This document shows positions 12,754 through 24,100 of a DNA stretch of 64,000 nt, one piece after another. Within the stretch, counting starts at the first letter, position 1. The number at the start of each line of letters is the position of its first letter. The DNA comes from Amphibalanus amphitrite. Its lineage: Eukaryota > Arthropoda > Thecostraca > Balanomorpha > Balanidae. The notes under the pieces were generated by a model. That model made no database searches. It was not told where the DNA came from and saw only the letters and a list, made by a program, of their open reading frames with translations. The position numbers and the translations under genes are program-made. The DNA lies in the NCBI RefSeq assembly GCF_019059575.1, contig NW_024881501.1, forward strand, positions 1 to 64,000, in the 5' to 3' direction.

Positions 12754-13942
12754 CCCGGCCGGGCCCGGGGGGTAATCCCAACCACCGCAGCCCGGGGGGG
12801 CGTTTTTCGCCCCCCCCCCCCTGTCTAACTCCATAAAGAAGGGAGCTACGGAAACAAAAGCGATACCAAACGAAAGGTCCTTACGAGACGATTCTAAAGC
12901 ACCTAAAATTTTTGACCTCAGGTCAATTTTCAAGGTCAGAGGTCAAGGTCAAAGGCAAAAACCGGCACATGTGTAGTGATCTCAAAGTAAGCCTCCTAGA
13001 GGACGGTAGACTGCATCAAACCGGCAAAATTGGGTGTCAAACGAAAGAAGAGAATCTGAGGATTCCGAAAATGTGCTCCAAAGCAAAGGTCAAGGTCAAG
13101 GTCACGCTTAAAATTGACCTCAAACTTGGCACTTTTTCGCACATCTTGCCTGCTAACTTCCAAGATGTTTTGAAATGTTTTGAGGCTTATCAGTTCCCTA
13201 TTTGTGGTTCATCTTACGATACAAGGCTGCTCAAAGGTCAAGGTCACAGAAGAGTATCCCTGCTAGAGGCTATTTCACTGATTCAAGTTAGTAATAATAA
13301 ATAAGACAATTTTGCCATCCGGAAGCTCTAAATGAGGGCTTAGAGGAAAATAGATGCCAGATTCGTGATCAGCGGGTACAAATCCATCATAAACGACCTT
13401 TCGTGTGTCAAGGTCAACCAGAGGTCATTCGAGGTCACATGAGGTCAACATAAAACTTGACCTTTTCCGAACAAAATATATATCATTCGACGCGGCTTGA
13501 CAAGGGGAATGCGATGGTACCACTGCCGTAGCTCTAGGACCATTTTTGTCGAAGTTATTTGCGAAAAACTAAAACCACATTTCGGGGTCGTTGACCTGAC
13601 CTCTGACCTCAGGTCACCAAAACTATTTTTCTATTTTTCTCTAGGTCAAACGCTACACAACCGTGCTCGTAATTTGTCTTTATCTCTAAAACTCTATTTG
13701 TAGCAGCTATTTGAAGTTTGCGTCTGTGACGCCGAAGTTTGCCGTGCAGGGGTCTAGAAAAATGGACCTTGTGACGTCATCAAGGGGGCTAGGTCCAAAT
13801 TTTTTACTTCAGAAGATGTCAAATTGATGGGAGAAAAGGTACTGAAAGTTTCGCTTTCCTAACCCTAAGCGTTCGGGAGCTATCGCAAATATTCGCCAGG
13901 GGGGGGGGCGAAAAACGCCCCCCCCGGGCCCGCGAGGGTTAA
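12750..13942. mobile_element. TTAA-flanked MITE, family B, abutting family A
   Basis: Left end TTAACCCGGCCGGGCCCGGG and right end CCCGGGCCCGCGAGGGTTAA are imperfect inverted repeats of about 23 bp. Inside them, a hairpin with loop GCGTTTTTCGC (left) and GCGAAAAACGC (right) is flanked by G- and C-runs. The interior is dense in AGGTCA/TGACCT motifs, with DR1 at 12,933-12,945. It was probably inserted into a TTAA copy created by element A, or the reverse. Confidence 0.85.
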
Positions 13943-14234
13943 GTGACTCTAGCGATGCCTACATGCGCGAGATGAGACTCCTGATGTCGTTGCGTGGGCC
14001 GCTCACCAATATCTGGGTGTCGTCTGCGTACTGATAAGCGGTGGCGTCTCCGGCAAATAGTGAGAGGTCGTTGGAGAATATAGTGAAGAGGAGGGGACCC
14101 AAAGCCGAACCCTAGAAAACTCCTACGGTGTTTGGGAGCGGTCGAGAGGTTATCTTACGGCCGGTTTTGTCTTTCAGGGATACACTCTGCGTGTGTCCCT
14201 GAAGATAAGCGGAAAACCAGGAAGTCTCAATACC
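13943..14234 (-). pseudogene. LINE reverse transcriptase palm fragment (upstream of the MITE pair)
   Basis: Minus-strand translation gives TSWFSAYLQGHTQSVSLK, then GSALGPLLFTIFSND, then YQYADDTQILVSGP with the catalytic YADD. Stops occur where the relative has VFQGS (glutamine to TAG) and after LISRM. The last codons before the MITE are ESLN, and the first after it are LNAWF. With one TTAA removed the junction reads ESLNAWF in frame. Confidence 0.85.
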
Positions 14235-14259
14235 GTAGATATACCGTCAATACCGTTGT

Positions 14260-15292
14260 GTTATTTGCAGGGAGAGTTCGGGCGTTGGCGTGTCTTGTGT
14301 TTCGTTCTGTGTCTGTGATACGTGTTTGAGGTATGATTGTTTTGATGTACTCGGGTTGTGTGTCTGGACGATGCATTATTTTGTGGAATAGGATTAATTT
14401 GTGTTGTTCTCGTCTTGCTTTCAGTGTTCCCCATCCTGTTTCTAGTCTCAGTTTGGCGGTAGAAGTCCGGAAAGGTGTACCTGTCATCAATCTTGCAACT
14501 CTATTTTGAAATTTGTCAAGTCGAACTTGGTCGTGTGTTGTCAGTAGTCCGTCAAAAGCTACGTCCGCATAATCGTGAAATGGTCGAATGTAAGTGGTGT
14601 ATAGACTGTTAATGGTTGATCGCGTCAAATATTTTGCTAGTGGACATATTGGACTTAGCGCCTTGTTCATTTTTTTTTTTAGTACGGTGTTAGTGTGCTC
14701 GTGAAACCGAAGATCTTTAGAAAACGTTAGTCCCAGGTGCTTATGGCTTTCTGACACAGATATACGTTGACCGCCGAAAGTGAGGATAGGAGGACTTATT
14801 CCGGTTTTACGGGTGAAAAATTGTTGAGTTGTTTTTGTTGGATTGAAGGAAATTGCCCATTGAGTTCCATAGTCGTAAATTGCGTCCAGGTCTCGTTGTA
14901 ATGATTGTCGAGCTAAATCAGCGTTTTGTTTACTTTGTGGTGCGTATAAAGATGTGTCGTCAGCGTACAAGAGAATGTCGTTAGTCACTTTCGTTGTCAG
15001 TCCGTTCAAGTACATTAAAGCAAGAAGAGGTCCGAGCACTGATCCTTGTGGGCAGCCGGATTCAATGTTTTTTGTCGAAGAAAAGTCATTGCCAATACGT
15101 ACTTTTTGTCTTCTGTCTGAAAGATACGATTCTAGCCAGGAAAGGAGAACGCCAGATATGTGAAATTCGTGTTTGCATTTAAAGAGAAGTCCTTTGTGTC
15201 AAATTTTGTCAAAGTACTTTGAAATGTCAAGATAGATTGCTGTTACGTCGCGTCCCTCGTCTAAATTTTTATATATGTTGTGTGTCAGGTAC
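14260..15292 (-). pseudogene. Reverse transcriptase fragment (LINE), N-terminal piece of the split copy
   Basis: Translated on the minus strand, this reads through palm motifs LDISKYFDKI, then CPQGSVLGPLL, then LLYADDTSLY with the catalytic DD pair, followed by the thumb region LGLTFSKDLRFHEH. The first open segment stops at a TGA just after FDKI (about 15,199), so the frame is broken. The endonuclease and fingers are missing through 5' truncation. Its downstream end (LPANNTT) continues in frame at 10,858 once the inner LINE is removed. In a functional element this enzyme would carry out target-primed reverse transcription. Confidence 0.85.
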
Positions 15293-15369
15293 GCCGGTGG
15301 TGCCCCTGTCAGGTCTGTGGTGCCCCTGATAGGCCGGTGGTGCCCCTGGTAGGCCTGTAGTGTCCCCGG
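15293..15369. repeat. 20-bp minisatellite, resumed
   Basis: Three to four further units of the same 20-bp repeat as 9340-9958, ending at the 8-bp hAT target duplication GTCCCCGG (15,362-15,369). Confidence 0.85.
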
Positions 15370-17243
15370 TAGTGATGTCAATTTCAGAAATTTTGGAAAC
15401 CAATACCAAACCGATACCGACCAAAGCCACTGAGAGTATACCAAAACCGAACCGATTTTCAGAAACAGGGGGAAATACCGACTAGATACCGAAATCAGGG
15501 AATTATCAAACAAATGCTTCAAACTTTCTCAAGACATATGATAAGCCTTGAAAGGTACCTAATACTTTGAAATAAGGTAACAAAAACAAATCAGGCAATC
15601 TCTTAATTATTTGCATTGCAAAAAAAAAATTATAACTTATTTTGTAATTATTAACAAATATTCAGGTCAGTTATTTTACTGGAATGTGGATTCAAGGTAA
15701 CTGCATGAGGTGTTAGGAAAATAACTTGAACCCTGAATCTTGTCCATGCCTGAACCATCAAACCTTCTTTCAATTCAAGTCATTCATTTCGAGTCCGGTC
15801 AAGACAGGGTTAAGCGTGTTATCATGATCCAAAAGTGGTGACCCAATTGACAATGATGGGCTACACCTTGGGCTGGCTACACCATTAATGTAAACAAAGC
15901 CCATGATACCTACAGTTAAACCCAAGTAGCATGGTGATTGGTGACGATACTGACGCAGCCAATTTTTCTTCATAAACAAATGTGTAACACAACAAAACTT
16001 GATAAATAATTACTTACGATGCACACTGATAGATAGCAGACACCACTGTAATGATATCGCGATGAAATCTAAGTAAAATGTCCATAATTTTACGGAAGCA
16101 TAGACACACGTCACGTGTCATCTCTTTCATAATGGCGGCCTTACAGGCGGCGGCCATTTGCATTAATGATTAAACTGAATAAAATAAAGTTTTTCTTTTC
16201 TTTTTTGCTTAGGTCCACTTAAATCAAAATTCCTTGTAAAAAATTTGAAATCATAAAATTAATTCAAGAAGGATGTAGGCCACTTTTGCTGAAAAATGAA
16301 GTACCAGAAAAACATAGTTGTTCAATTATTTTCAATTAGTTTTTGAGCTATATCGGTTCCTCAACCTGGCGCAGCTGCGACATTGAAATGTTTTTAGATG
16401 TGTTCAGTTTTGAAACTGCTGTGTGCGAGTCAAGCCAAAAGCCAATTATATTTTATGAGTGCTTATGATTAAATTGCTAGCGATCTGTATCTGTTGAGAG
16501 AGCAGGAAAGAGAACACTAATTGAAGAAAATAAATTATCCACAGGATCATGACAGCATCGCTCACTACAAGGCTTCTTGAAGTTGAGCGAAGTTGAAGCT
16601 TTGTGGGGTGATGCGGGTGATGATGAAGTGACAAATGCTGCCTTAAATATTAGATGATAATGGTGAAGCTAGTGCTGTATTAAACAGGGTTTTGGATAAT
16701 GTAATTGCATTGCAGTAAAATGGAGAGGAAGACAAGGTCAAGATCAATCACAGACTTCTCAAAACAAAGTCAAATTTGTTGCTAATAAATGCTTTGGAAA
16801 TTTTGAGAAAGGTAGTTTAAGGATGTTTTCCAGCATACAGTGAGTTAAACATTAATTCATGTTTATGTCTTGCACATTGGCTTTCTTTGTAGGATAATTA
16901 TCCTCATGGTATTGGAATTTGCTAACACTGATAAGTTGCCATTTAACATTGGTAGACTGATGTATTTGATATTACAGTTGATGTGTTTGCCCATTTGTTA
17001 GGACATCATGCATTTGGGAGAAATGTGTCATGATTGTCATTTTTCTTCATCCAGTGTCATTTAGCAAAATCAAATTTGAGTTCAGAAGGTTTATCAAAAA
17101 TGCTTTCAAATATTTTATGACAGTAGTTGATTTTCATGATACCGACAAAATACCAAATGCTTTTGGTATATAATACCGAATACCGAATCGGTATTGGTTC
17201 GGTATCGGTATACCGAAATTTTGGTAACCGATTGACACCACTA
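15370..17243. mobile_element. Non-autonomous hAT element, 1874 bp
   Basis: Ends are TAGTGATGTCAA (left) and TTGACACCACTA (right), inverted with one mismatch. A perfect 8-bp duplication GTCCCCGG flanks it at 15,362-15,369 and 17,244-17,251, the signature of hAT transposases. The subterminal regions are rich in GGTATCGGTATACCGA-like repeats (15,390-15,490 and 17,150-17,230), which may bind transposase. The interior is AT-rich with no transposase frame that I can recognise. Confidence 0.88.
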
Positions 17244-17340
17244 GTCCCCGGACCCCAAGGGGGCATGACCCATGTGACCCATGTGAACATTTCGATGGGG
17301 GGATTGGGCACGGTGGGTCCGGTCCCCCTTGCGGACGGGC

Positions 17341-17392
17341 CCCTCTGTCTGTCTGTCTGTCTCACTGTCTGCCTGCCTGTCTGTCTGTCTAA
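17341..17392. repeat. Simple repeat (GTCT)n / (GCCT)n
   Basis: A run of CTGT and CCTG tetranucleotides with interruptions. Confidence 0.85.
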
Positions 17393-17469
17393 GCCCTGAA
17401 AAAATGTGGAAAATCGGCAGATAAAAGTATCATTTTGCCTGAGAAATGTGCATAAAATGCACGGTTTTT

Positions 17470-18180
17470 ATGAAGAAGCGAAGCGAGCGAGCCCCTCAGA
17501 GTCGCCGATGTTGGTCCCTCAGACGGGTCTGTGAAAGGCCGTCAAATGCGCTGGTGTGGAGTCCACACAGGCGCCGTTGCGGGGGTCTTAGGCTTAGAGA
17601 CGCTGGTAGGGGCCGTCATAGGCATGTATGGGTACCTGAAAGTTACTAGTGGCCCTCCATAGGCCGGCAAGGGAACCTCAGATGCCGGTAAGAGGCCCTC
17701 AGAGTCGCCGGTAAATGGCCGTTAGATGCGCTGGTATAGGGCCCCCGGAGGCGCCGGTGAGCGGGCCTTCAGAGCCGCCGATGTAGGCCGTTGAGATGCA
17801 CTGGTGTGGGGACCTTAGAGGTGGCGGTGAGGGCCCTCCCAGGCGCCATTATGAGGGCCCTCAGAAACACTGGTGTGGGCCGTGGGGGCATAACAAACAG
17901 GTATGGGGCCCTTACAGCTGATCCCTCATTAGCCTTCAAGGACCCTCAGAGGCCGGCAAGGTCCTTCAGAACCTGGGGTGGGGCCCTTCTGGAGATAAGT
18001 GTGCCTGCATAAGAGCCCATGACGTATTCTCAAAAGCCCCGTGGTGTCCTTTCACTCCTTTCCAGTTGAACCGTGGCCAGCACGGACCCTCTGATGTCAA
18101 TTGGCACCGTAGGGCCCCTCGGGCCCGAGGGGACCCTAAACCATATAACGGACACGTGTCTCCTCGCCCCCTGGCTATGC
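17470..18180 (+). repeat. GC-rich minisatellite (GGCCCTCAGAGGCGCCGGTG-like) with unique flank
   Basis: Imperfect units of roughly 23-28 bp with core GGCCCTCAGA...GCCGGT. The flank at 18,070-18,150 (CAATTGGCACCGTAGGGCCC followed by CTCGGGCCCGAGGGG) is the reverse complement of 31,975-32,030. The whole block is therefore an inverted, diverged copy of 31.9-32.96 kb. Confidence 0.7.
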
Positions 18181-18199
18181 AATTGAATCCAAGTGATCA

Positions 18200-18870
18200 G
18201 GGGCCCTTTAGGTAATCAGGGGCATCTCAGGTGACTGCTGGGCTTTTTCAATTGATCAGGGCCCACCAGGTTACCGTAACCAGGGGACCCTCTGAAAATC
18301 AGGTGCCGGTTATACCAAGGGCTCCTCGGGCAACTAAGGGCCTTCATGTGACTGCAGAGGCCCTTCAGATAACCAGGTACTCCCCGGGTAAACATTGGCC
18401 CCTCAGGTGACCAGGGCTTCTTTAGATGACTGGCCAGGGACCATCCAGGGGATCAGGAGCCCCTTGGGTAACTAGGGGCCCCCAGGTAACCAGAGGCCCC
18501 TCGGGTAACCAGGGGCCCTTGTAACCAGGGGTCCTTTACCAGGAGTCCTTCAGATAACCAGTGGTCCCTCAGGTAACCAGGGGCCCCTCAGGTAAACAGG
18601 ATCCCGTGACCAGGGGCCCTCAGGTAACCAGAGCCCCTCAGATACCTAACCAGGGGCCCCTCAGGTGACCAGGGGCCCCTCGGGTAGCCAGGGGGTCCCT
18701 TAGACAACCAGGAAGCTCTCAGACAGCCAGGGGCCCCTCAGATAACCAGGGGCCCTCAGGTAACTAGGGGCTCGTCAGATAACCAGGGGCTCCTCAGGTG
18801 ACCAGGGCGGCCCTCAGGTAACCAGGGGCTGGCCCCTCAGGTAGCCAGGGGCTCTCAGGTAGTTAGGGGC
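18200..18870. repeat. 19-bp minisatellite (AGGGGCCCCTCAGGTAACC)
   Basis: About 35 degenerate units of 18-20 bp. The unit contains a short palindrome GGGGCCCC. No open frame of interest. Confidence 0.85.
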
Positions 18871-19159
18871 GCTCTGTGTTCGTCACTGTGATAGATATCG
18901 CTCTTTGATATCAGTTTTTCTTCCGAGTAAAAGACGTTCTGTCTAGTACTGGAATTAAGGCAAGGAGACCCAGAACGCCTTCGTCACGCTGGTCCCCCTG
19001 AGTCATCCTTGGACCTCAGGGGCCCCCGTGGCCCCCCTTGGGTTGGGTACGTCACTGCACTCAAGTGACCCAAAGGGTTCACTTGCATGCGTGATCCCAA
19101 AGGGGGAGGCCATGGCCTCTTGGCCTCCCCCCTGGATACGCCACTGTAACTGCTCGCAC

Positions 19160-19391
19160 TTTGTAGGTACACTCGGGGGCAGATTGATGTTCCACCACTC
19201 CCTACCCATCGGCCTCCCATGGTTCAGCACTGGCTGCTGCCAGTGGCAGCACTGGCAGCACTGGCACTGACAGGCAGTGCTGAGCAGTGCTGAGGGCAGG
19301 CAACACTGGCAGCAGCCAGTGCTGAGCCATGGGATCGCCCGATGGGTAGGGAGTGGTGACTGGTGGAACATCAATCTGACCCCGAGTGTAC
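19160..19391. repeat. Foldback inverted repeat with ~85-bp arms
   Basis: The left arm from 19,167 (GTACACTCGGGGGCAGATTG) is repeated inverted at the right arm ending 19,391 (CAATCTGACCCCGAGTGTAC). The arms match along about 80 bp apart from two small insertions in the right arm. The centre is a CACTGGCAG-rich simple region. Immediately left, at 19,126-19,145, CCTGGATACGCCACTG resembles a hAT terminus. Confidence 0.85.
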
Positions 19392-19463
19392 TAGCTACTT
19401 TCATCTACTAAATATTTAGCTTCACTAGCTATTTTGACGCAAGCGATTTTGTCATTAGCTGTT

Positions 19464-19977
19464 TTAACCCGCGCCCCGCTGGACTATTCAGCCATACGCG
19501 CCCTGCTTGGGGGGGGGGGGGCAGATTCTGCCCTCCTGTCTGACTTGTGTACCGATGGTCGTAGAAAGACGGGGAAAACGGCAATCGAAAGCTCTCAACA
19601 AGGTGGATCTTAAGAGCCAACTTTTTTGCTTAAGTATTTCAGAGGTCAGGTCAAGGTCAGGTCAAGGGTACAAAATGCAAGTTTCTACAGTATCGGCCTT
19701 GCACCGTAGTTGCCGAAGAATGGACTGAGACTGATTGCCCAAAACGTGTTCTTAGGCTACCAAGACAATATTCGTTGCAAACAATATCATGCAAAGGTCA
19801 AGGTCAAGATCAGGTCAGGTTACTAAAAACTAAATATAGAAAAGCGCATGTGCGACACATGTTTTATGGGTCATTTTATTCATATAATTCAATAGGCACA
19901 CTCAAAAAGTGATATAGTGAGTGATATGGGTCATGGTCCAATAGCCCCCCCCCCCCCTCCCCTAGGATCCGCCAGTG
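19464..19977. mobile_element. Composite G-run element (TTAA-type left end, hAT-like right end)
   Basis: The left end TTAACCCGCGCC followed by a 13-G run looks like the TTAA MITEs. The right end is a C-run and then CCTAGGATCCGCCAGTG, which resembles the hAT-like terminus CACTGGCGGATCC. No matching partner for either end was found, so the boundaries are uncertain. AGGTCA-rich interior, no coding region. Confidence 0.4.
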
Positions 19978-20060
19978 TCGCGACCTAAGCTATGTGCATG
20001 AATAGCTCATCTGTGATTATAGCAAATGCCAATATCGAAATGAGGACTTCAAAAACAAAA

Positions 20061-20790
20061 GGCAGCACAACATCCCTAGAAAGTTTTAGCAGTTACAATG
20101 TTCCCGACATTTGGGTCGCCAGCCTAGCCCCGGGAATGCCCAACCAATGAACTAGGACCTTCCAAACGTCACCATACAATCGGGTACTATTTAGTCAGAA
20201 AGGGGACGCTAGTAATTTCCAGGAGCCTCTAGCTCTATCAAGATCTGAACGGTGGGGGGGGGGGGGTTCACGGACTCTTCCTCTTTACGTTAACGGCCGG
20301 TAAAACACCTAAACTGGCGATAATTTAGCCATTTCTAACAGTAAAGGACGGTAACTAGCATTGAAAAAAACTACGGTAAATATGCCGTTAACATCAATAG
20401 CGGCCGAACACCTTCAATTAAGGAGGAGGGGGGGGGGGGGCACTGGCCACTGCCGACTTTTGGTCCCATTCTTTCCATGTGACGCCCATAGGGCTTATGT
20501 TAAAATTCCCAAATCAAGGGGGAGGGGGTGGGCATGGTGCCCTCCCCGTTCCGCCGCCTATAGTTTACATGCATATTTGTTGCTAGAGCTGAACCCCTGC
20601 ACACAGTATTGCGTCGGGTGTGGACAACTACCGCCATATGCTGACGGCGATACAAGTTCGGTTACTGCGGGACAGCCTAACTTCAGGCGCTCGTCACCTG
20701 CGCCATCTATGGAGAAGTCTACGAAACAGAAGTACGCCTTACCTCAGTTATGCGTTAGAGCTGAATCTCTCTATGGTCTTATCCCAATTT
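20061..20790. repeat. Dispersed repeat D, copy 2
   Basis: Near-continuous match to 2874-3377 plus 4186-4408. The homology ends at CCAATTT (about 20,790), where sequence beginning CCAGTGCTTTCCAGG starts. Confidence 0.7.
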
Positions 20791-20792
20791 CC

Positions 20793-21175
20793 CAGTGCTT
20801 TCCAGGATAGCTAATTTTCGGACCCGCGATAACGATGAAACGATAAGAAAGGTTTGCGATAACGATAAACGATAAACGATAAAATTTTCAAAAAAGTAAC
20901 AACGATAGCGATAAAACTATAACGATGATTTTTTTTTTAACAGCAACCCGGTTTACATAGGGTTTGTTGCAAGCTTATATCTCCGTCCGTGATGTTGGAA
21001 AAGATGCCAATGGTGCTTAACAATATACAAAATGATCCCCTTTAAATATTTGTAGACCACTGCGTCGAAATTATCGCCAAATTAACGAGCTAGAGCCTCG
21101 TCAAATATGCTATGTAAACCGGGTTAGCGTTAACGAAACGATAAACGATGAAACGATAACGATAATTGTTTTTAA
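20793..21175. repeat. GATAAACGATAA-rich region with an 18-bp inverted repeat
   Basis: Runs of (GATAAC/GATAAA) lie at 20,825-20,935 and 21,125-21,165. Between them AACCCGGTTTACATAG (20,945-20,960) and CTATGTAAACCGGGTT (21,109-21,124) form an inverted pair. This suggests a small uncharacterised inverted-repeat element of about 380 bp. Its terminal CAGTGCTTTCCAGG hints at hAT, but no TSD was identified. Confidence 0.4.
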
Positions 21176-24100
21176 CATCAGTAAGGTTTAACATCAGTTA
21201 GGTTCAGTAACATCAGTAAGTACATGTGCAACAGAAAGAACAGAGAACGAGTGACCAGAGACAAAGACGAAATTGACGACTAGACGATACAAATTTCAGG
21301 GCAGTGCATGTTCATCGAGCATAGCCGTGAGACGGGCACGGGTGCGAGAAGACCTAAGTTGTTGCGGCAGGCGGTTCCAAGTTGCGGCCGCTCTGTAGGA
21401 GAAACTTCGCCGCGACATACTGAGGCGAAAACCAGGTAACTCAAGTACCCCCGTACTGCTGGCGCGCGTCGTTCGCGCACTGACATCAGCCCGGTACGAA
21501 AACAGTGCGCGGGTGGCAGTAGGAGCGCGGAAGTCATTCAAGGCCCGGTGTATGGCCATACAGTCGCGACGGTTAACTAACTCTGAGACAGTGCGCCAGC
21601 CTAATGCTGTTAGAATCGGAGATATATGGTCGCTACGCCGCGCTCCCGTGACGATCCTCGCAGCGAAATTAAGAGCTTTCTGCACGCGGCCCAGACGGTT
21701 TGCGGTGGCTCCTCCCCAGACGGAAAGACAGTAAAGGATTAAGGGGAACACATGTGCCTGGATAAGTAGTTGACGGGCATCAGCATTTAAATGATGGCGG
21801 ATTTTGTGTAGACAAAAAAGAAAGGAGTTGCACTTTTTAACAACGGTGGATATATGAGCTTCCCATGTTAGATTGCTATCGATGGTAACTCCAAGGATTT
21901 TAACGGACGAGGAGGGCTTTAGAATGAAGTCATGAAAGTTCAGATGAAAGGATGTTATCTTCTTGAGAGAATTGGGGGTACCTATTAGCAAGAGAGTGGT
22001 CTTTGAGGGGTTCATTTTTAGTGAATTTGCAGTAAAGTAAGACTGAACGGCTAGGAGAGAGTTCTCCTGGCGTGATTTAAGAGATGATAGGTCGTCTGGA
22101 TGTGCTGAGTCAAGCAGCTGGGTGTCATCGGCGTAAGATACCAAACGACCGTGGGGGAGATAGGATGGAAGGTCGTTTGTAAAGATGCTAAAGAGAATCG
22201 GACCAATGAGGGATCCTTGTGGGACCCCATGGGATAGAGGAAGGAAAAGAGAGCCGCCCCTCACCATCTGTCGTCGCCCTACAAGATAACTTTTGAACCA
22301 GGTCGGGTCAACACCGTACCACTGGAGTTTCATCAGGAGCACACTGTGATCAACACTGTCGAAAGCCTTGCTTAAATCCAATGACGTGATTGCTACCACA
22401 TGTCCATCATCGACTCGTCGCGAAGTCCACTCAGTCACATCAAGGACGGCGTCCTCGGTCGAGTGGCACGGCCTGTAAGCGTATTGTGAGGGAGAAAACA
22501 AATCACATTTGACAAAATACGCGGAGAGCTGTGCACACACTGCTTTTTCACACAGTTTCGAGAGAACTGGTAGAATGGAAATAGGCCGAAAGTTGTTCGC
22601 GACATGGCGCGGTCCTGACTTATGGATTGGTACCACTAATGCCATTTTCCAAGCGGCCGGGAAGACACGGTTGACAATCGACGCATTGATGACATGAAGT
22701 AGATGTGGTCCTAGAACGGCAAAACAGTTTTTAATAGCAATCAATGGTACACCGTCGACACCGACGGCTTTTGAAGAGGATAGTTCATTCAGATATTTGG
22801 AAAGCTCAGGAAGTGTCACAGGATGTAGGATCAGGTTTGTGGAGATGACACGGGGCGGCTTGTGTGAGATATCAGGCATGTCGTTGCCAATATGACGCTC
22901 CTTCAGCTCTGTGGCAATGCGGGGACCAACCGAGGCGAAGTCGCGGTTGAATTCGTCGGCTTTTTCAGTCCCTAAAGGTTCGGAGGAGCTGTCAGTCCCT
23001 GGGCGTATGGCGAAGTTTCGAATGTTCCTCCAAAAATTTGTTCGGTCCGATAGCATTGAAGAACACAAGTAATCCCGCTTGGATTTGGCAAGAAGACGCT
23101 TGACACGGTTTCGAAGGTGGCGGTACGTTGACAGATCAGACTCTGCACCAGATGCACGCCAGATTGTAAAAGCACGGTCCCGCTCGTCCATGATCTCTCG
23201 CAGTTCCGGGTTATTTTCAACCCAAGGACAGTGTGGACGGCGCGGCGTCACAGTTTTAGTTGGACAGTAAATATCAATAGCGCTGAGCCATACTTTCATG
23301 AATTCCTCTAATTTGCTTTCGATCCCCTCCGCCCGATACAGAGGTTGCCAGTCGGCCTGTAACAGATGCAGACACAGCGCGTCCCAGTTAACTTTTCGCC
23401 AGGGGCGGATCTGAAAAGACTGGCGCGGTGATTTATGACGACGGAGTGGAACGCGGGCCAAGATAGTCATATGGTCGGCTATGGGCACCGGAGGTATTGT
23501 TACCGAGCATTCCGAAATGGGCAGGCTTGTGATGATATGATCGAGAGTGGAGGGTGGATTGAATCGAGTAGGGGAACTGATGAGCTGTGAGAGGTTAAGA
23601 TCACTTAAAACAGATGTATATAGACGCGTGCTTGGAGCAGAGGGACACAGGAGGTTCACGTTAAAGTCACCAAGACAGAACACAGGCCGACCAGTAGCGA
23701 TGGCGGCTTGTAGTTGGAGATGGAGACTGTCCAAACCTGCTGCGGTCGGCTGAGAGGGTGGGCGGTAGAAGACACCCACAGTGATTGAGCGTCTCCCGCC
23801 CCCGCTGATGGAGACCCACAGAGATTCACTAGAAACACTGTCACTGGTAATCGAGAGAGTATCACATTTTAATTGTTCGCGGTAAAGAATGGCAACGCCG
23901 CCTCCACGAGTTCCCGCCCCCGGACGATCGCACCGCACCATTTTATATCCAGGGAATACCAGAAATTTCTTTTTGACGTTTTCAGATAGCCAGGTCTCAG
24001 TTAAACAAAAAACGTCAATTTTGTGATCAGATAGAGTCTGCTGGACACTGTCCATGTTGGGCATCAGTGAACGGACATTTGCGTGTCCGATGATCAGCGA

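Larger units (their letters stand above)
10864..14254 (-). mobile_element. LINE (CR1/Crack-like), 5'-truncated, nested, interrupted by two MITEs
   Basis: Flanked by GTTGT at 10,859-10,863 and 14,255-14,259. The 3' tail is an AATAC repeat (10,870-10,888, minus strand), the same tail type as the longer relative at 30,514-30,540. At the 5' junction (14,225-14,254) a short filler repeats TCAATACCGT, as seen when template jumping ends reverse transcription early. The ORF is disrupted by in-frame stops and by the 2.1-kb MITE pair. Confidence 0.85.
9959..15292 (-). mobile_element. LINE (Jockey/CR1-like), 5'-truncated, inserted in the minisatellite
   Basis: Non-LTR retrotransposon on the minus strand with an AAAC-rich 3' tail (9959-9991). 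It is flanked by a perfect 5-bp duplication GCCGG (9954-9958 and 15,293-15,297). Removing it rejoins the minisatellite in register. It is split by a second LINE at 10,864-14,254 (TSD GTTGT). The 5' end lies within the reverse transcriptase domain, so the copy cannot be autonomous. Confidence 0.88.
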
